From the NCBI RefSeq assembly GCF_004344915.1, contig NZ_SKFG01000001.1:124001-188000 (forward strand): a stretch of 64,000 nt of DNA. The letters are read 5' to 3'. Position 1 is the first letter of the stretch; every line of letters begins with the position of its first letter. The notes beneath the pieces are model-generated. The model was not told the DNA's origin. It made no database searches and saw only the letters and a list, made by a program, of their open reading frames with translations. This stretch comes from Paenibacillus albiflavus. GTDB taxonomy: Bacteria; Bacillota; Bacilli; Paenibacillales; NBRC-103111. The translations under genes and the position numbers were made by a program. This document shows, piece after piece, positions 7,397-16,633 of this stretch.

Positions 7397-8221
7397 CTAC
7401 CCTATCAGTAAGAAATACAGAAGTACCAAAATACCTAGTACAATACGGTAGTAGCCAAATGCTTTAAAATCATGCTTTTTAATATACCCCATCAGGAACT
7501 TGATTGCCAGAATCGACACGATAAAAGATACGATCATGCCGGTTAGCAGGATAGCTAGCTCTGTGCCCGTAAAGTGGAAACCGAATTTAACAAGCTTAAG
7601 CAAGCTGGCTCCAAACATGACGGGTATGGCTAAGAAAAAAGTAAACTCTGCTGCTACAAATCGGGATGTTCCGATCAGAATCGCTCCGATAATTGTAGCG
7701 CCTGAGCGTGACGTACCTGGTATAAGGGCTAAAACTTGAAATATACCAATGATGAATGCCATTCGATATGTCAGCTGCGATAAATGATTTACAAGAGGCT
7801 TTCTGTTTTTATTCCGGTTTTCCACAACAATAAATAGAATACCATATACGATGAGCGTGATCGCAACCGTAACATAATTGTAGAAGATGTTTTCAATATC
7901 ATTGTCAAATAGAAAACCAATCACACCAGCAGGAACGCAGGCAACCAATACCTTGAACCATAATGAATAAGTTTCATTTTTCTCAATCCTCGTCTTACTA
8001 GGCGAAAATGGATTGAGCTTATGAAAATATAAAATAACGACGGCCATAATGGCGCCAAGCTGTACCACAACCAAGAACATTTCCTTAAAGGCAGCAGATA
8101 CATTTAATTGGATAAACTCATCGACTAGTATCATATGCCCAGTACTACTAATTGGAAGCCATTCGGTGATTCCTTCCACCACGCCTAATATAAAGGCTTT
8201 AAAAATTTCAATAAAATCCAT
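7397..8221 (-). CDS. uppP: undecaprenyl-diphosphatase (BacA/UppP)
   Basis: A 274-residue polytopic enzyme that dephosphorylates undecaprenyl pyrophosphate to recycle the wall-precursor carrier; extra copies give bacitracin tolerance. Both family signatures are present: [15 protein letters not shown] near residue 16 with the catalytic Glu, and [11 protein letters not shown] near residue 168 with the phosphate-binding Arg. It has its own terminator and lies next to the BlaI locus without sharing its operator. A paralogue elsewhere in the genome is likely but cannot be checked here. Confidence 0.95.
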   Translation of the reverse strand: MDFIEIFKAFILGVVEGITEWLPISSTGHMILVDEFIQLNVSAAFKEMFLVVVQLGAIMAVVILYFHKLNPFSPSKTRIEKNETYSLWFKVLVACVPAGVIGFLFDNDIENIFYNYVTVAITLIVYGILFIVVENRNKNRKPLVNHLSQLTYRMAFIIGIFQVLALIPGTSRSGATIIGAILIGTSRFVAAEFTFFLAIPVMFGASLLKLVKFGFHFTGTELAILLTGMIVSFIVSILAIKFLMGYIKKHDFKAFGYYRIVLGILVLLYFLLIG

Positions 8222-8267
8222 TATGTAACCTCGATTCCAGATTATTTAATTTGAGCTTAAACGAAAC

Positions 8268-8304
8268 AAGCTATCATATCATCTACAAGATAACACGATA
8301 GCTT
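8268..8304 (-). terminator. probable terminator of the mgtE pair
   Basis: An 8-bp stem, AAGCTATC with GATAGCTT, is followed by GTTTCGTTT on the minus strand, 42 bases past the downstream mgtE stop. The loop is long, so it is weaker than the others here. Confidence 0.5.
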
Positions 8305-8345
8305 TATGTTTGTCGACGGCCTAGAATCATATAGTGATTATTCTT

Positions 8346-9683
8346 CTATAATTGCAAAATAATCTTGGCAATCGAGAAGTATATGATGAGTCCAGTTCCA
8401 TCCACTAATGTCGTAATAAATGGACCTGAGATGACGGCGGGATCTGCTTTCAATTTATGTAAAATTAAAGGTAGAATCGCGGCGACAAAGGAAGCCCAGA
8501 GAACGATCGTCATGCATGTAATGCCTACAACGAGTCCAATATTCGTCTCAACCCCAAGCATCCAAGCCCTGGCATATGCGATTAATGAAATCGAAGCACC
8601 TGTCATGAGACCTGTGGTTATTTCCTTCCTTATTACCTTAAAAATGTCACGGAATTGCACTTCTCCAACTGCCAGCGCCCGTACAAGAGTAGAAACGGTT
8701 TGTGTCCCTGTGTTTCCTCCTGTTCCGATCAACAGCGGAATAAAGAACGACAGTGCGATAACTTCGCTTAACGTTTCCTCATAGTGTCTCAGCACTGTTC
8801 CTGTATAGGCTTCGGCCGCAAATAATACAAGCAACCAAATGATTCGCTTTCTATAAAGCTGGAAAACAGAAGATTTAAAATAAGTTGCTGTTAACGGCTG
8901 GCTACCTCCTAACTTTTGAATATCCTCAGTTGCTTCTTCTTGAATGACATCGATCAAATCATCGACATTGATAACGCCAATTAAGCGGTTTTGTTCATCA
9001 ACGACGGGAAGCGCAACCAAATCATATCGTGATAGAAGTTCGGCGGCTTTCTCTTGTTCCATGGATGCAGGTACATAAATGACATCTTCCGTTACGATTT
9101 TTGATATTTCGGTATTTGGTTCTGTTAGAATGAGTTCCTTAAGCGAGACTACTCCCCGAAGCTCTCCTTTATTACCTGTCACGTAAACATAGGAAGTAAT
9201 CTCTGCATCATGTCCGATCTTACGGAAATGCTGCATGGTTTGCTCAATTGTCCATGAACTGCGTGCAGCAATATAATCGACTGTCGCTAAACTGCCCGCG
9301 GTATGCTCGGGAAAGGTCATTAATGTCTGAACCTTTGCCCGATAATCCTCTGGCAGATAATTCAAGAGCTTTACTGCTTGATATCGATGAATAGCAAGCA
9401 TCATATCGGCTACTACGTCACTCGACATCTCGTTAAGTATTTGTGAAGTTATCGTCTCTTCTAAATTATATAGAATACGATACTGCAACTCAGGTTCTAA
9501 ATACTCCATTATCTCCGCACATAATGGTGCGGGCACGATTTTCATTAATTTCAATTGTTCCGCTTTATCAAGCTCTTCAACGCAGCTCGCCAAATCAAAC
9601 GGTCTGAACAATTCAACATATGAAATTAAGGACTCTTCATCGGATTCCATAATTTTGCTTTTTAATTCTTCGAGATGAATCAT
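8346..9683 (-). CDS. mgtE: magnesium transporter MgtE (second of a tandem pair)
   Basis: A 445-residue Mg2+ channel/transporter. An N-terminal helical Mg-sensing domain (residues 1-130) is followed by two CBS domains (about 135-255, with VIYVPASMEQEKAAELLSRY and DLIDVIQEE) and a C-terminal five-helix pore domain carrying GTGGNTGTQ and a late ADPAVISGPF segment with the conserved pore Asp/Pro. It follows its paralogue by 18 bases in one operon. MgtE works as a homodimer; two linked paralogues leave open hetero-assembly or different affinities. I saw no M-box-like leader before the pair. Confidence 0.93.
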   Translation of the reverse strand: MIHLEELKSKIMESDEESLISYVELFRPFDLASCVEELDKAEQLKLMKIVPAPLCAEIMEYLEPELQYRILYNLEETITSQILNEMSSDVVADMMLAIHRYQAVKLLNYLPEDYRAKVQTLMTFPEHTAGSLATVDYIAARSSWTIEQTMQHFRKIGHDAEITSYVYVTGNKGELRGVVSLKELILTEPNTEISKIVTEDVIYVPASMEQEKAAELLSRYDLVALPVVDEQNRLIGVINVDDLIDVIQEEATEDIQKLGGSQPLTATYFKSSVFQLYRKRIIWLLVLFAAEAYTGTVLRHYEETLSEVIALSFFIPLLIGTGGNTGTQTVSTLVRALAVGEVQFRDIFKVIRKEITTGLMTGASISLIAYARAWMLGVETNIGLVVGITCMTIVLWASFVAAILPLILHKLKADPAVISGPFITTLVDGTGLIIYFSIAKIILQL

Positions 9684-9701
9684 GTAGGATACTCCTTTCG
9701 G

Positions 9702-11069
9702 TTATGATGCTGTAAATGTAAGAATAAGTGCAGCAACTCCGTAATAAACAAACAGTGCTAATATATCGTTAATCGTTGTAACTACGGGACCAGATGCAAC
9801 TGCTGGATCTATTTTGAAACGCTCAACGATTAAGGGTAGAGCAGCTCCAGTTATCGTTCCAAACAGAATAGAGATAGACAATGCTATTCCGACGATCAAG
9901 CCGAAAAGCGGTTTCGATCCAAATAAGAGGACGGCAAGTAGTGATGCGACTAGTCCGCAAACGACTCCCGTCATAACACCAATACCTGCTTCCTTAGCAA
10001 GCAAATTCCATCTTTCTTTGCTTTTCAATGGACTCAATGTCATTTTTCTAATTACAACAGATAAAGACTGAATACCGCTGTTTCCACTCATACCGAGAAT
10101 GACAGGAATGAAAAGTCCTAACAGTACAAACTGCTCCAACGATGCAATATAAGGGGCCGTGAGCCTAGCCATTACAAAGCCCACCGCAGTTAACCCTATG
10201 AGCCAAGGTAATCTTTGACTAACTGATCTAAAATTATCGGAGGCTAAGAAGAGTCCTTTTTTGATCCCAGCAATATGATGAATTCGCTGCTCCATCCTCT
10301 CTTCCAATAAATCGAGAACGTCATCTACTGTTATTATGCCAATCATAACCCCATGAGCATCCGTAACAGGGAGAACATGGAGATCATATTTTTTTATGAT
10401 CTCGGCAGCTTTTGCCTGTCCAGCGTGCTCTTCAATAGAGAATATATTTCGATTCATAATCTCATTGATTTCGATGTTTAAAGGGGCTCGCAATAGTTCA
10501 CGCATCGATACACTACCGATTAAATGAAGATCATGATCCGTCACAAACAGATAATTAACATGTCCCTCTTCCGTGGAGTGTCGTAAGCTGTTTAGCACCT
10601 TTTCAACTGTATCTGTTACATATACAGAACTAAATATCGTATTTGTGATCGCGCCTACCGCATTAACCGGATACTTCAGAAGTCGTTCCACTTTTGTTCT
10701 AGCACCTGACTCCATGGATTCAAGAAGTGAAATCGCTTTTCGCTCCGATATATGTCTTAGGAAAACGGCTGTTTCTTTGGGCAGCATGGAATTCAGCAAT
10801 TCAGATACATATTTAACATCAAGACTTGGCATAATTAGCCTTCTATCTTCCAAATTCATTTCCTGAAACAATCCTGCAAACTCACGTGGCTGCAAGTATT
10901 GAAGGACCTTCTGCCGATACCATTCATCAAGTCCCAAAAAGAAGGCTGCTTGGTCAACTGCATGCAGATTCATAAAAGCAGAATGGAATTGTTGACTATT
11001 TTCTTCTGTTAAAGAGGATAAAAGGAGATTGGTTGTTTCTTCTTTACGTCTAGTTAGTTTGGCATTCAT
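9702..11069 (-). CDS. mgtE: magnesium transporter MgtE (first of a tandem pair)
   Basis: A 455-residue protein with the same order of parts as its downstream neighbour: N-terminal helical domain, two CBS domains (about residues 145-265), and a membrane domain with GMSGNSGIQS in place of GTGGNTGTQ and FKIDPAVASGPVVTTIND near the end. The two copies are clearly paralogous but well diverged, so the duplication is not recent. Its transcript probably begins at the shared-box promoter at 11221-11268, about 150 bases upstream, which links Mg2+ uptake to the envelope genes carrying the same box. Confidence 0.93.
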   Translation of the reverse strand: MNAKLTRRKEETTNLLLSSLTEENSQQFHSAFMNLHAVDQAAFFLGLDEWYRQKVLQYLQPREFAGLFQEMNLEDRRLIMPSLDVKYVSELLNSMLPKETAVFLRHISERKAISLLESMESGARTKVERLLKYPVNAVGAITNTIFSSVYVTDTVEKVLNSLRHSTEEGHVNYLFVTDHDLHLIGSVSMRELLRAPLNIEINEIMNRNIFSIEEHAGQAKAAEIIKKYDLHVLPVTDAHGVMIGIITVDDVLDLLEERMEQRIHHIAGIKKGLFLASDNFRSVSQRLPWLIGLTAVGFVMARLTAPYIASLEQFVLLGLFIPVILGMSGNSGIQSLSVVIRKMTLSPLKSKERWNLLAKEAGIGVMTGVVCGLVASLLAVLLFGSKPLFGLIVGIALSISILFGTITGAALPLIVERFKIDPAVASGPVVTTINDILALFVYYGVAALILTFTAS

Positions 11070-11220
11070 ATAGGTTCATTCCCTCCATCTAATGTCATAA
11101 ACTTGGGGGATCGTTGTGAATAATTGAGCTATTCCTTATGTCTTCGATTAGTATCCCTAGTAAATTTAATAAAAATTCCATTGTTTACATGTTAAGCGTC
11201 AATATTCACATGATGCTTTT

Positions 11221-11268
11221 TTATTTTATATTTATATGTAAAATAAAAGGTTATAAAAAGTTAAAATT
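11221..11268 (-). promoter_or_regulatory. shared-box promoter B (mgtE pair)
   Basis: Read on the minus strand: TTAAC, five bases, ATAACC-TTTT, then TATAAAATA starting 18 bases after ATAACC. It lies between the rodA-like terminator and the first mgtE. The same layout recurs at 14221-14269 and 50684-50731. This copy has lost one base between the two AAC half-sites. Confidence 0.65.
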
Positions 11269-11293
11269 CCTTTTCCCTATTTGACAAACAAAA

Positions 11294-11317
11294 AAGAGCT
11301 GCCTCATGGCAAGCTCT
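11294..11317 (-). terminator. terminator of the SEDS operon
   Basis: An AGAGC-TGCC / GGCA-GCTCT stem with one bulged base runs into TTTTTTG on the minus strand. It overlaps the rodA-like stop codon and separates that operon from mgtE. Confidence 0.85.
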
Positions 11318-12450
11318 TATGCTGATAATTCTATTTCGTCTTGGTGAATATTTACACTTAAAGCGAGTCCGATTGCAATCATATTCGTAAGCAGTGAGCT
11401 GCCTCCATAGCTAATGAAAGGCAATGAAATTCCAGTTAACGGAACCAGACCGATATGCATGCCAATGTTTACAAATATTTGAAAAACAAGCATACCTATA
11501 AGTCCTACAACAAGATATGAACCCCCTAATTCTTTACTTTGGACTACAATCATAACCAATCGGTAAACCAAAAATAAATAAAGCAACAGGAGTACTGCAG
11601 AACCCACAAATCCATATTTCTCGCCAATTACAACAAAGATCGAATCAGAATAGGCATATGGAATATAACCTTGCTGCAAATAATAGCCATTATCTCCAAT
11701 GATTCCACCTGATGCTATCGCATTCATCGCATTTGTAATATGCCATGATTTATCTGGGTCATTGACCGGATCTAGAAAAGTCTGTATTCTTTCCATTTGA
11801 TGCGGTTTTACGATTTTGGCTAATAATTCATAATCTGCATAATACAACCATAAAATTAGGCCTACCACAAGGGCAACAATACCGATACAGATAACAAAAT
11901 AAATCATGCGCATGTTGCCCATCCATACCATACCTATCAGAATTCCAATAAATACAAGTGAAGTTCCTAGATCAGGTTGCTGCATAATAAGCACGGTTGG
12001 AATCAAAAAAACAATGCAGATCGGCAGTAAATCTTGAAACAGTCGCAACGGCTGCCCTGCTCGCTTCTGCAATAAATAGGCAACTAATAGGATTGTAAAT
12101 AATTTGACTAGCTCAGATGGTTGTAATTGCTGACCACCAATGCTTATCCAACGAACTGCACCGTTAATATTCTCTCCTTTAAACTTGACTAAAAGTAGTA
12201 ATGCAATTCCGATTCCATATAAAACATAAGCGAGTTTGCCCATTAATAGTTTGTAATCAAATACTGCCACTAATAGCATCGGCAAGCAGAAAACCGCGAA
12301 TAATACCAAATTGCTAATATACAAACCATTTAATCTGGTCTCCGAAGTTGCACCGTTTATCGCTATCGTACCAATTGTGATTAGACATACCATGAAGATT
12401 ATGGTTGGGAAATCTAATTTTTTGAGTTTGCTAAAATAATAATGTAACAT
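11317..12450 (-). CDS. SEDS-family peptidoglycan glycosyltransferase, RodA-like
   Basis: A 377-residue polytopic protein with about ten membrane helices. SEDS hallmarks are present: GAVRWISIGGQQLQPSELVKLF in the middle, QQPDLGTSLVFIGI, and the C-terminal GISLPFISYGGSS. It polymerises lipid II glycan strands, normally with a class B PBP partner; none is adjacent. It starts 10 bases after the preceding SEDS gene stop, with AGAGG upstream. RodA (elongation) is a better fit than FtsW from the overall pattern, but a specialised role is possible since rod/div genes normally lie elsewhere. Confidence 0.88.
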   Translation of the reverse strand: MLHYYFSKLKKLDFPTIIFMVCLITIGTIAINGATSETRLNGLYISNLVLFAVFCLPMLLVAVFDYKLLMGKLAYVLYGIGIALLLLVKFKGENINGAVRWISIGGQQLQPSELVKLFTILLVAYLLQKRAGQPLRLFQDLLPICIVFLIPTVLIMQQPDLGTSLVFIGILIGMVWMGNMRMIYFVICIGIVALVVGLILWLYYADYELLAKIVKPHQMERIQTFLDPVNDPDKSWHITNAMNAIASGGIIGDNGYYLQQGYIPYAYSDSIFVVIGEKYGFVGSAVLLLLYLFLVYRLVMIVVQSKELGGSYLVVGLIGMLVFQIFVNIGMHIGLVPLTGISLPFISYGGSSLLTNMIAIGLALSVNIHQDEIELSA

Positions 12451-12460
12451 ATCGAAACCT

Positions 12461-13603
12461 CTATCTTTGCTTCTTGTGAATGTGATCTAGTTCTTGACGT
12501 TTTCGATTGTTATCTCTAGAGATACTTAATAGAATACCAGTACAAGCCATACTTAGAATTAAGGAGGAGCCTCCATAGCTAATAAAAGGTAGCGGTACCC
12601 CAGTAATGGGGAGACTGCCTGTTACTGCCCCAATATTCAACACAAATTGTGTAAATATTAAGGTAATCACGCCCATACCAAGCATGACGCCAAATAGATC
12701 ATTACATTTAATTGCTGCTGTAAACCCTCTCCAAATATACAGAAAGTAAATAATGACAAGTGAAAAAGTGCCGATAAACCCTAATTCTTCACCTACAATG
12801 GCAAAAATAAAATCCGTGTGGGCTTCAGGCAAATAAAATAGCTTCTGCACACTCAGTCCTAACCCTGTTCCTGTGAACCCACCATGACCCATAGCATAGA
12901 GTGATTGACTTAATTGGTAACCCGAATCGGAAATGTCATCGAATGGATTCAAAAAAGAACTGATCCGCCTCAGACGGTAGCTTTTATTGATTGCAAGATA
13001 AATGAAAACGGGAACAAGTCCCAAACTGAGCGTGAAAAGCTGGCGCAAATCTGCACCGCCGACAATGATGATCGTACATGTTATGGATAACAAGATTAAC
13101 ACGGTACCGAAATCTGGTTGCAGATAAACTAGCAAGAGAATAAGTCCTATCATCAGAATAATAGGAAGTAGTCCCTTTTTGAATGATCGAAAATGTTCGC
13201 CTTTTTTGCTGATCAAAGCAGATAAGTAGACGATAATTGCAAACTTGGTAAATTCAGTAGGCTGAAAGTTAAAACCACCTATCACGAACCATCTTGTTGC
13301 ACCATTTATATTACCGCCGCCAATTAATACCAGACATAGCAACAGTAATGATGTCACTAGCAGGAGTGGCCCAGCTTTCTTCCAGACACGGAAAGGAATA
13401 TTCATACAAATGAGCATAAACAATAGGCCAACAGATGCAAACAAACCCTGTCTATGCACATAATACCAAGGAGTTTCATGATTAAAAACTGCTTTGGGCC
13501 AACTAGCACTAAAGATCATAACGAGACCAAAGCCAACCAACAATATCGTCACAAATAGAAGCAGATAATCAGGACGACCTCTTGTAGAAATTGTAATACT
13601 CAC
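12461..13603 (-). CDS. SEDS-family peptidoglycan glycosyltransferase, FtsW/SpoVE-like
   Basis: A 380-residue relative of the next gene with FtsW-like features: LVGFGLVMIFSASW at the N-terminus, GATRWFVIGGFNFQPTEFTKF, LQPDFGTVLILL and GVPLPFISYGGSS. The start is GTG with only a weak GTGGG site upstream. It lies between a lipoprotein gene and the RodA-like gene in one operon. Two SEDS proteins in tandem, under a promoter beside a two-component system, suggest a conditional set of wall polymerases. That role is inference. Confidence 0.88.
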   Translation of the reverse strand: MSITISTRGRPDYLLLFVTILLVGFGLVMIFSASWPKAVFNHETPWYYVHRQGLFASVGLLFMLICMNIPFRVWKKAGPLLLVTSLLLLCLVLIGGGNINGATRWFVIGGFNFQPTEFTKFAIIVYLSALISKKGEHFRSFKKGLLPIILMIGLILLLVYLQPDFGTVLILLSITCTIIIVGGADLRQLFTLSLGLVPVFIYLAINKSYRLRRISSFLNPFDDISDSGYQLSQSLYAMGHGGFTGTGLGLSVQKLFYLPEAHTDFIFAIVGEELGFIGTFSLVIIYFLYIWRGFTAAIKCNDLFGVMLGMGVITLIFTQFVLNIGAVTGSLPITGVPLPFISYGGSSLILSMACTGILLSISRDNNRKRQELDHIHKKQR

Positions 13604-13621
13604 CCCACGATCAATCGTGAC

Positions 13622-14182
13622 TTAAGTGGAATTATGATTGGATGGGAGATCATCAAAATCAAGATGTCCCTGGTAGCCTTTTTTTACCTTTAGCTCCACA
13701 CCATTGTTAATCCATTCGTAAATCTCCAGACCATTCCCCCCTGCACCCATCGTCCAGCCAAGAATAATTTCTGCACAACCATCCTTGTTAAGATCAGAAA
13801 GCCCGACATAATCCAATCCGTAACCGAATCCCTTCGTATCCCAAACGATTCTCCACTTTTCATTCTGCTGTTTAAGAAGCACGGCTTTGAGCGTCCTTTC
13901 GTTGATCACGCCCACATCATATATCACTAGTGCCTCTGAAATCCCGTCTCCATCCACATCTCCGAATGAAATGCCGCTTGTCCCTTCTCCATGGGTTGAG
14001 GTTAATAAGCGTGCTCCTTCAGGCAGTAAATTTCTAAGACTATGACTGAAGGTGTCATTGTGAAGATTTCCTTGCGAGACTGGAGGCTTGATCAAATCAA
14101 TTGGGGTAGCAATCATTCCACAACCGCTAATCCCGAGTAATGCAGTCACAGTAATTCCCGATAGAATTAACCTTTTCAACAT
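13622..14182 (-). CDS. lipoprotein with FG-GAP/VCBS-like repeats
   Basis: A 186-residue predicted lipoprotein. The signal peptide ends in LLGISGC, so the mature protein starts at Cys20. Two Ca-binding-type loops follow, FGDVDGDGISEALVIYDV and LSDLNKDGCAEIILGW, as in FG-GAP/VCBS beta-propeller blades. I take the ATG at 14182 as start because an earlier in-frame GTG would precede the signal peptide with nine polar residues. It heads the operon with the two SEDS genes and lies directly downstream of the shared-box promoter. It could be an envelope accessory or sensor protein; function unknown. Confidence 0.78.
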   Translation of the reverse strand: MLKRLILSGITVTALLGISGCGMIATPIDLIKPPVSQGNLHNDTFSHSLRNLLPEGARLLTSTHGEGTSGISFGDVDGDGISEALVIYDVGVINERTLKAVLLKQQNEKWRIVWDTKGFGYGLDYVGLSDLNKDGCAEIILGWTMGAGGNGLEIYEWINNGVELKVKKGYQGHLDFDDLPSNHNST

Positions 14183-14220
14183 ATGGTTACCCTGCTCCTT
14201 ACTTGTCACTGTTATGACCT

Positions 14221-14269
14221 CTATTCTATAATCTTAAGCAAAATAAAAGGTTATGAAAAAGTTAAAGTT
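14221..14269 (-). promoter_or_regulatory. shared-box promoter A (lipoprotein-SEDS operon)
   Basis: Minus strand: TTAAC, six bases, ATAACC-TTTT, then TATAGAATA starting 18 bases after ATAACC. The two AAC half-sites are 11 bases apart, one helical turn, as OmpR/PhoB-type regulators prefer. No good sigma-A -35 exists at the expected distance, pointing to an activator or an alternative sigma factor. The two-component genes lie immediately upstream. Confidence 0.68.
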
Positions 14270-14280
14270 CGCAGATCTCC

Positions 14281-15663
14281 TTATTTCGGCAAATAAATCT
14301 CGACTTTCGTACCCTTTCCTATATGACTTTCTATTTGAAGATCTCCGTGGTGCATCTTGATAATTTGTTGTGATATCGATAGTCCCAAGCCAGTTCCAGC
14401 CCCTTGGTTGTTTCCCTTATAAAACTTCTGGAATACATGTGCCAAGTCGTGTTCCTCGATTCCCGATCCCGTATCCTCGACCGTAATCATGACCTGTTCC
14501 TCTCTTGAGGAAGCTGACACTTTTATAGTTCCACCAGGGCCAGTATATTTAAGTGAGTTATCGATAAGATTAATCAGCACCTGCTTCAATCGATTTTCGT
14601 CGGCTTGAATGATAGGAAGCGTATCGTCAACCTGGACCACCATGCTAACGTTCTGCCTAGAGGCCCTTGGAGCAAGCTGTTTGCCAATATAGTGAAGAAA
14701 TTCTGGCATTTGAATAGGTGTCAGATTCAACTCGATTCGTCCATTATCCAATTTAGAAAAATCAAGTAATTCATCAACCATACGAGTTAATCTGTCTGCT
14801 TCCATATCGATAATTTCAAGACCGTCATCGGGCAAGGTCTTACCATTCTCTTTATACGATTTTAAAGTAATGATCCAGCCTTTAATGGAGGTTAAAGGCG
14901 TACGCAGTTCATGAGAGACTGAGGTAATAAAATCATTTTTGAGCTGTTCATTTCGCTGGATTTTGGCGGCCATCGTGTTTAAAGTATCTGCCAACGTTCC
15001 TAGTTCATCGTGATATCGTTTTTCCACTCTTGCGGTAAAATCTCCTTTAGTCATTTGCTCCGCCGCTCGTTTAAGCTGAATGATAGATCCCGTAATTGTC
15101 CTAGACAGGACGATACCAAGAAGAGCAACAATAGCAACAACCAGCAGGCCAGCAAATATACATATTGTAGCAATTCGGTTGATTGTTTCCTTGACTGCTG
15201 ACAGAGAAGTTACGAACCTGACTACCCCCACATTTACATCTTTAGCCGTTAAAGGGTAAGATACAGCCAATATCTCTTCATGTATAGATGGCTCATTACC
15301 CTTCCAAGTACCAATATTCCCTTCGTGTGCTGCTTGCACATCTGGGTATCTCAGCATATTCTCACCAGGTTGATCTCTTGATGTATCCTGAAGTAGTTGT
15401 CCTGTCGAACTTATAATTTGAACTTGTGCAGCTGTATTTTGAGCAAAACCTGCCAAGAGACTTTCAGATTGCTTGTCTAGATCCTCATCCGAAAAATATT
15501 GATGAAAAAAAGAAGCGGATATTTCCGCTTGATTGAGCAGAATACGCTCCACATTGTGATAATAATAATATTTCACTGAAACAATTAGAAATATTTCTAG
15601 AATAAGCACCGTAATAAGAATGACCGCGAGATAGCTTCCTACTAATCTTTTTTGGATTCCCAA
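14281..15663 (-). CDS. sensor histidine kinase
   Basis: A 460-residue membrane kinase. A first membrane helix (about residues 9-31) and a second (about 163-188) bracket an extracytoplasmic sensor domain of roughly 130 residues. HAMP (189-240), a HisKA dimerisation helix with the SVSHELRTPLTSIKGW phospho-acceptor box, and HATPase with DENRLKQVLINLIDNSLKY (N box), VEDTGSGIEE (G1) and GTGLGLSI (G2) follow. The start is a TTG just after the response-regulator stop, with AAAGGA inside that gene's end. It resembles PhoR/ResE/WalK-type kinases; the stimulus cannot be told. The operon next downstream is the natural target. Confidence 0.93.
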   Translation of the reverse strand: MGIQKRLVGSYLAVILITVLILEIFLIVSVKYYYYHNVERILLNQAEISASFFHQYFSDEDLDKQSESLLAGFAQNTAAQVQIISSTGQLLQDTSRDQPGENMLRYPDVQAAHEGNIGTWKGNEPSIHEEILAVSYPLTAKDVNVGVVRFVTSLSAVKETINRIATICIFAGLLVVAIVALLGIVLSRTITGSIIQLKRAAEQMTKGDFTARVEKRYHDELGTLADTLNTMAAKIQRNEQLKNDFITSVSHELRTPLTSIKGWIITLKSYKENGKTLPDDGLEIIDMEADRLTRMVDELLDFSKLDNGRIELNLTPIQMPEFLHYIGKQLAPRASRQNVSMVVQVDDTLPIIQADENRLKQVLINLIDNSLKYTGPGGTIKVSASSREEQVMITVEDTGSGIEEHDLAHVFQKFYKGNNQGAGTGLGLSISQQIIKMHHGDLQIESHIGKGTKVEIYLPK

Positions 15664-15667
15664 TTAT

Positions 15668-16372
15668 TCAACAATCCTTTCTAAAGCGGTATCCAAGTCC
15701 CCATACAGTCTCGATTAATTGCGGTTTGGAGCAGTCATCTTCAATCTTTTCTCTTAGCCTGCGAACGTGGACATCTACGGTTTTGGTGTCGCCTACATAA
15801 TCTTCCCCCCAAATTAGATTCAAAAGTTCATTTCGGGATAAAGTTTTATCGGGGTTTTCTAGGAATGCCTTGACCATATAATATTCCTTCGGAGTTAATT
15901 CTATTTGGCAGTCGTTTTTAAATAGCTTATTAGCATCTAAATCAAGCCGTATTGAACCAAACTCAATTATTTTTCTTTGAGCATCGACCACATTCTGTGT
16001 ACGTCGCAATATCGTTCTAATTCTTGCTACAAGCTCTAATGGATTAAACGGTTTTACGATATAGTCGTCAGCACCTAATTCAAGACCCTTGATTTTGTCT
16101 AGATCTTGTCCACGAGCAGTCAGAAAAATAATTACGATCTCCGGATCGATCTCTCTAAGCTTCTGGCATAACGTAAAGCCATCCATATCGGGAAGCATGA
16201 TGTCAAGCACAACAACATCCATTTTTGTCGCAGCAAATTTTTGTAAAGCTATCTTTCCGTTAGCGGCTTCAGTGGTTTTGAATCCACTGTTTTCCAAATT
16301 CAGGGTTATAAACCGTCTTATATTATCATCGTCCTCTACAATGAGTACTTGGTTTCGAATTGTATTTTCCAT
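15668..16372 (-). CDS. OmpR/PhoB-family response regulator
   Basis: A 234-residue protein. The receiver domain (residues 8-120) contains VEDDDNIRR, the phospho-acceptor in VVLDIMLPDMDG, FLTARG and the KPF triad. A winged-helix output domain (135-230) contains TPKEYYMVKAFLENP, WGEDYVGDTKTVDVHVRRLREKI and the GLGYRF end. ATG at 16372 is chosen because GAAGGAGG lies 5 bases upstream; the longer in-frame form has no such site. It precedes its kinase by 4 bases. OmpR-type regulators bind direct repeats about 11 bases apart, the pattern found at 14221-14269. Confidence 0.93.
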   Translation of the reverse strand: MENTIRNQVLIVEDDDNIRRFITLNLENSGFKTTEAANGKIALQKFAATKMDVVVLDIMLPDMDGFTLCQKLREIDPEIVIIFLTARGQDLDKIKGLELGADDYIVKPFNPLELVARIRTILRRTQNVVDAQRKIIEFGSIRLDLDANKLFKNDCQIELTPKEYYMVKAFLENPDKTLSRNELLNLIWGEDYVGDTKTVDVHVRRLREKIEDDCSKPQLIETVWGLGYRFRKDC

Positions 16373-16414
16373 TGTTTCCTCCTTCTCCCCCAAAGCTCAT
16401 AGAAAAACAAAAAA

Positions 16415-16432
16415 GCTCCCTGTACAGAGAGC
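16415..16432 (-). terminator. terminator of the small-ORF unit
   Basis: A GCTC-CTGTACAG-GAGC hairpin runs into TTTTTTG on the minus strand. It ends a transcript coming from the 16.5-16.7 kb region before the response-regulator gene, which supports a separate small transcription unit there. Confidence 0.8.
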
Positions 16433-16499
16433 GCTTAGGCACGAATCCTATATTGTTCAATCTTACATGTAAAACAAACCCATCAAACTCACTATTCAT

Positions 16500-16619
16500 T
16501 CAATTAGAACGAAAATGATGAAGGTGTGGAGGGACATGTTGGATCATAACAACAGGACGCTTCTCTTTACAAGTACTACTATAGATGGAATTTCGACTCG
16601 GACTACTCTCCATTTGCAT
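16500..16619 (-). CDS. candidate small protein, 39 residues
   Basis: A 39-codon reading frame starts 3 bases (first ATG) or 9 bases (second ATG, third codon) after the purine run GAGGGGGGAA, an unusually strong ribosome binding site. It ends 68 bases before a good terminator and is preceded by the structured repeat at 16634-16722. The peptide begins MQMESSPSRN and ends HVPPHLHHFRSN, with one Cys, a Pro-Pro pair and four His near the end. There is no membrane segment. It may be a small protein or a regulatory peptide; I recognise no family. Its support is the expression signals, not homology. Confidence 0.5.
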   Translation of the reverse strand: MQMESSPSRNSIYSSTCKEKRPVVMIQHVPPHLHHFRSN

Positions 16620-16633
16620 GTTCCCCCCTCTAT

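Noticed and set aside
7343-8221. Assignment of uppP to the BlaI regulon
   Set aside because: uppP is upstream of the operator, ends in its own terminator before it, and has no ATACTACA palindrome in its own leader.
8365-8784. A 139-codon frame antisense to mgtE
   Set aside because: No ribosome binding site, no domain pattern, and it mirrors the third positions of a well-supported gene.
11070-11220. An M-box (Mg2+) riboswitch before the mgtE pair
   Set aside because: I looked for the conserved blocks of the ykoK leader and did not see them; the leader is A/T-rich without matching stems.
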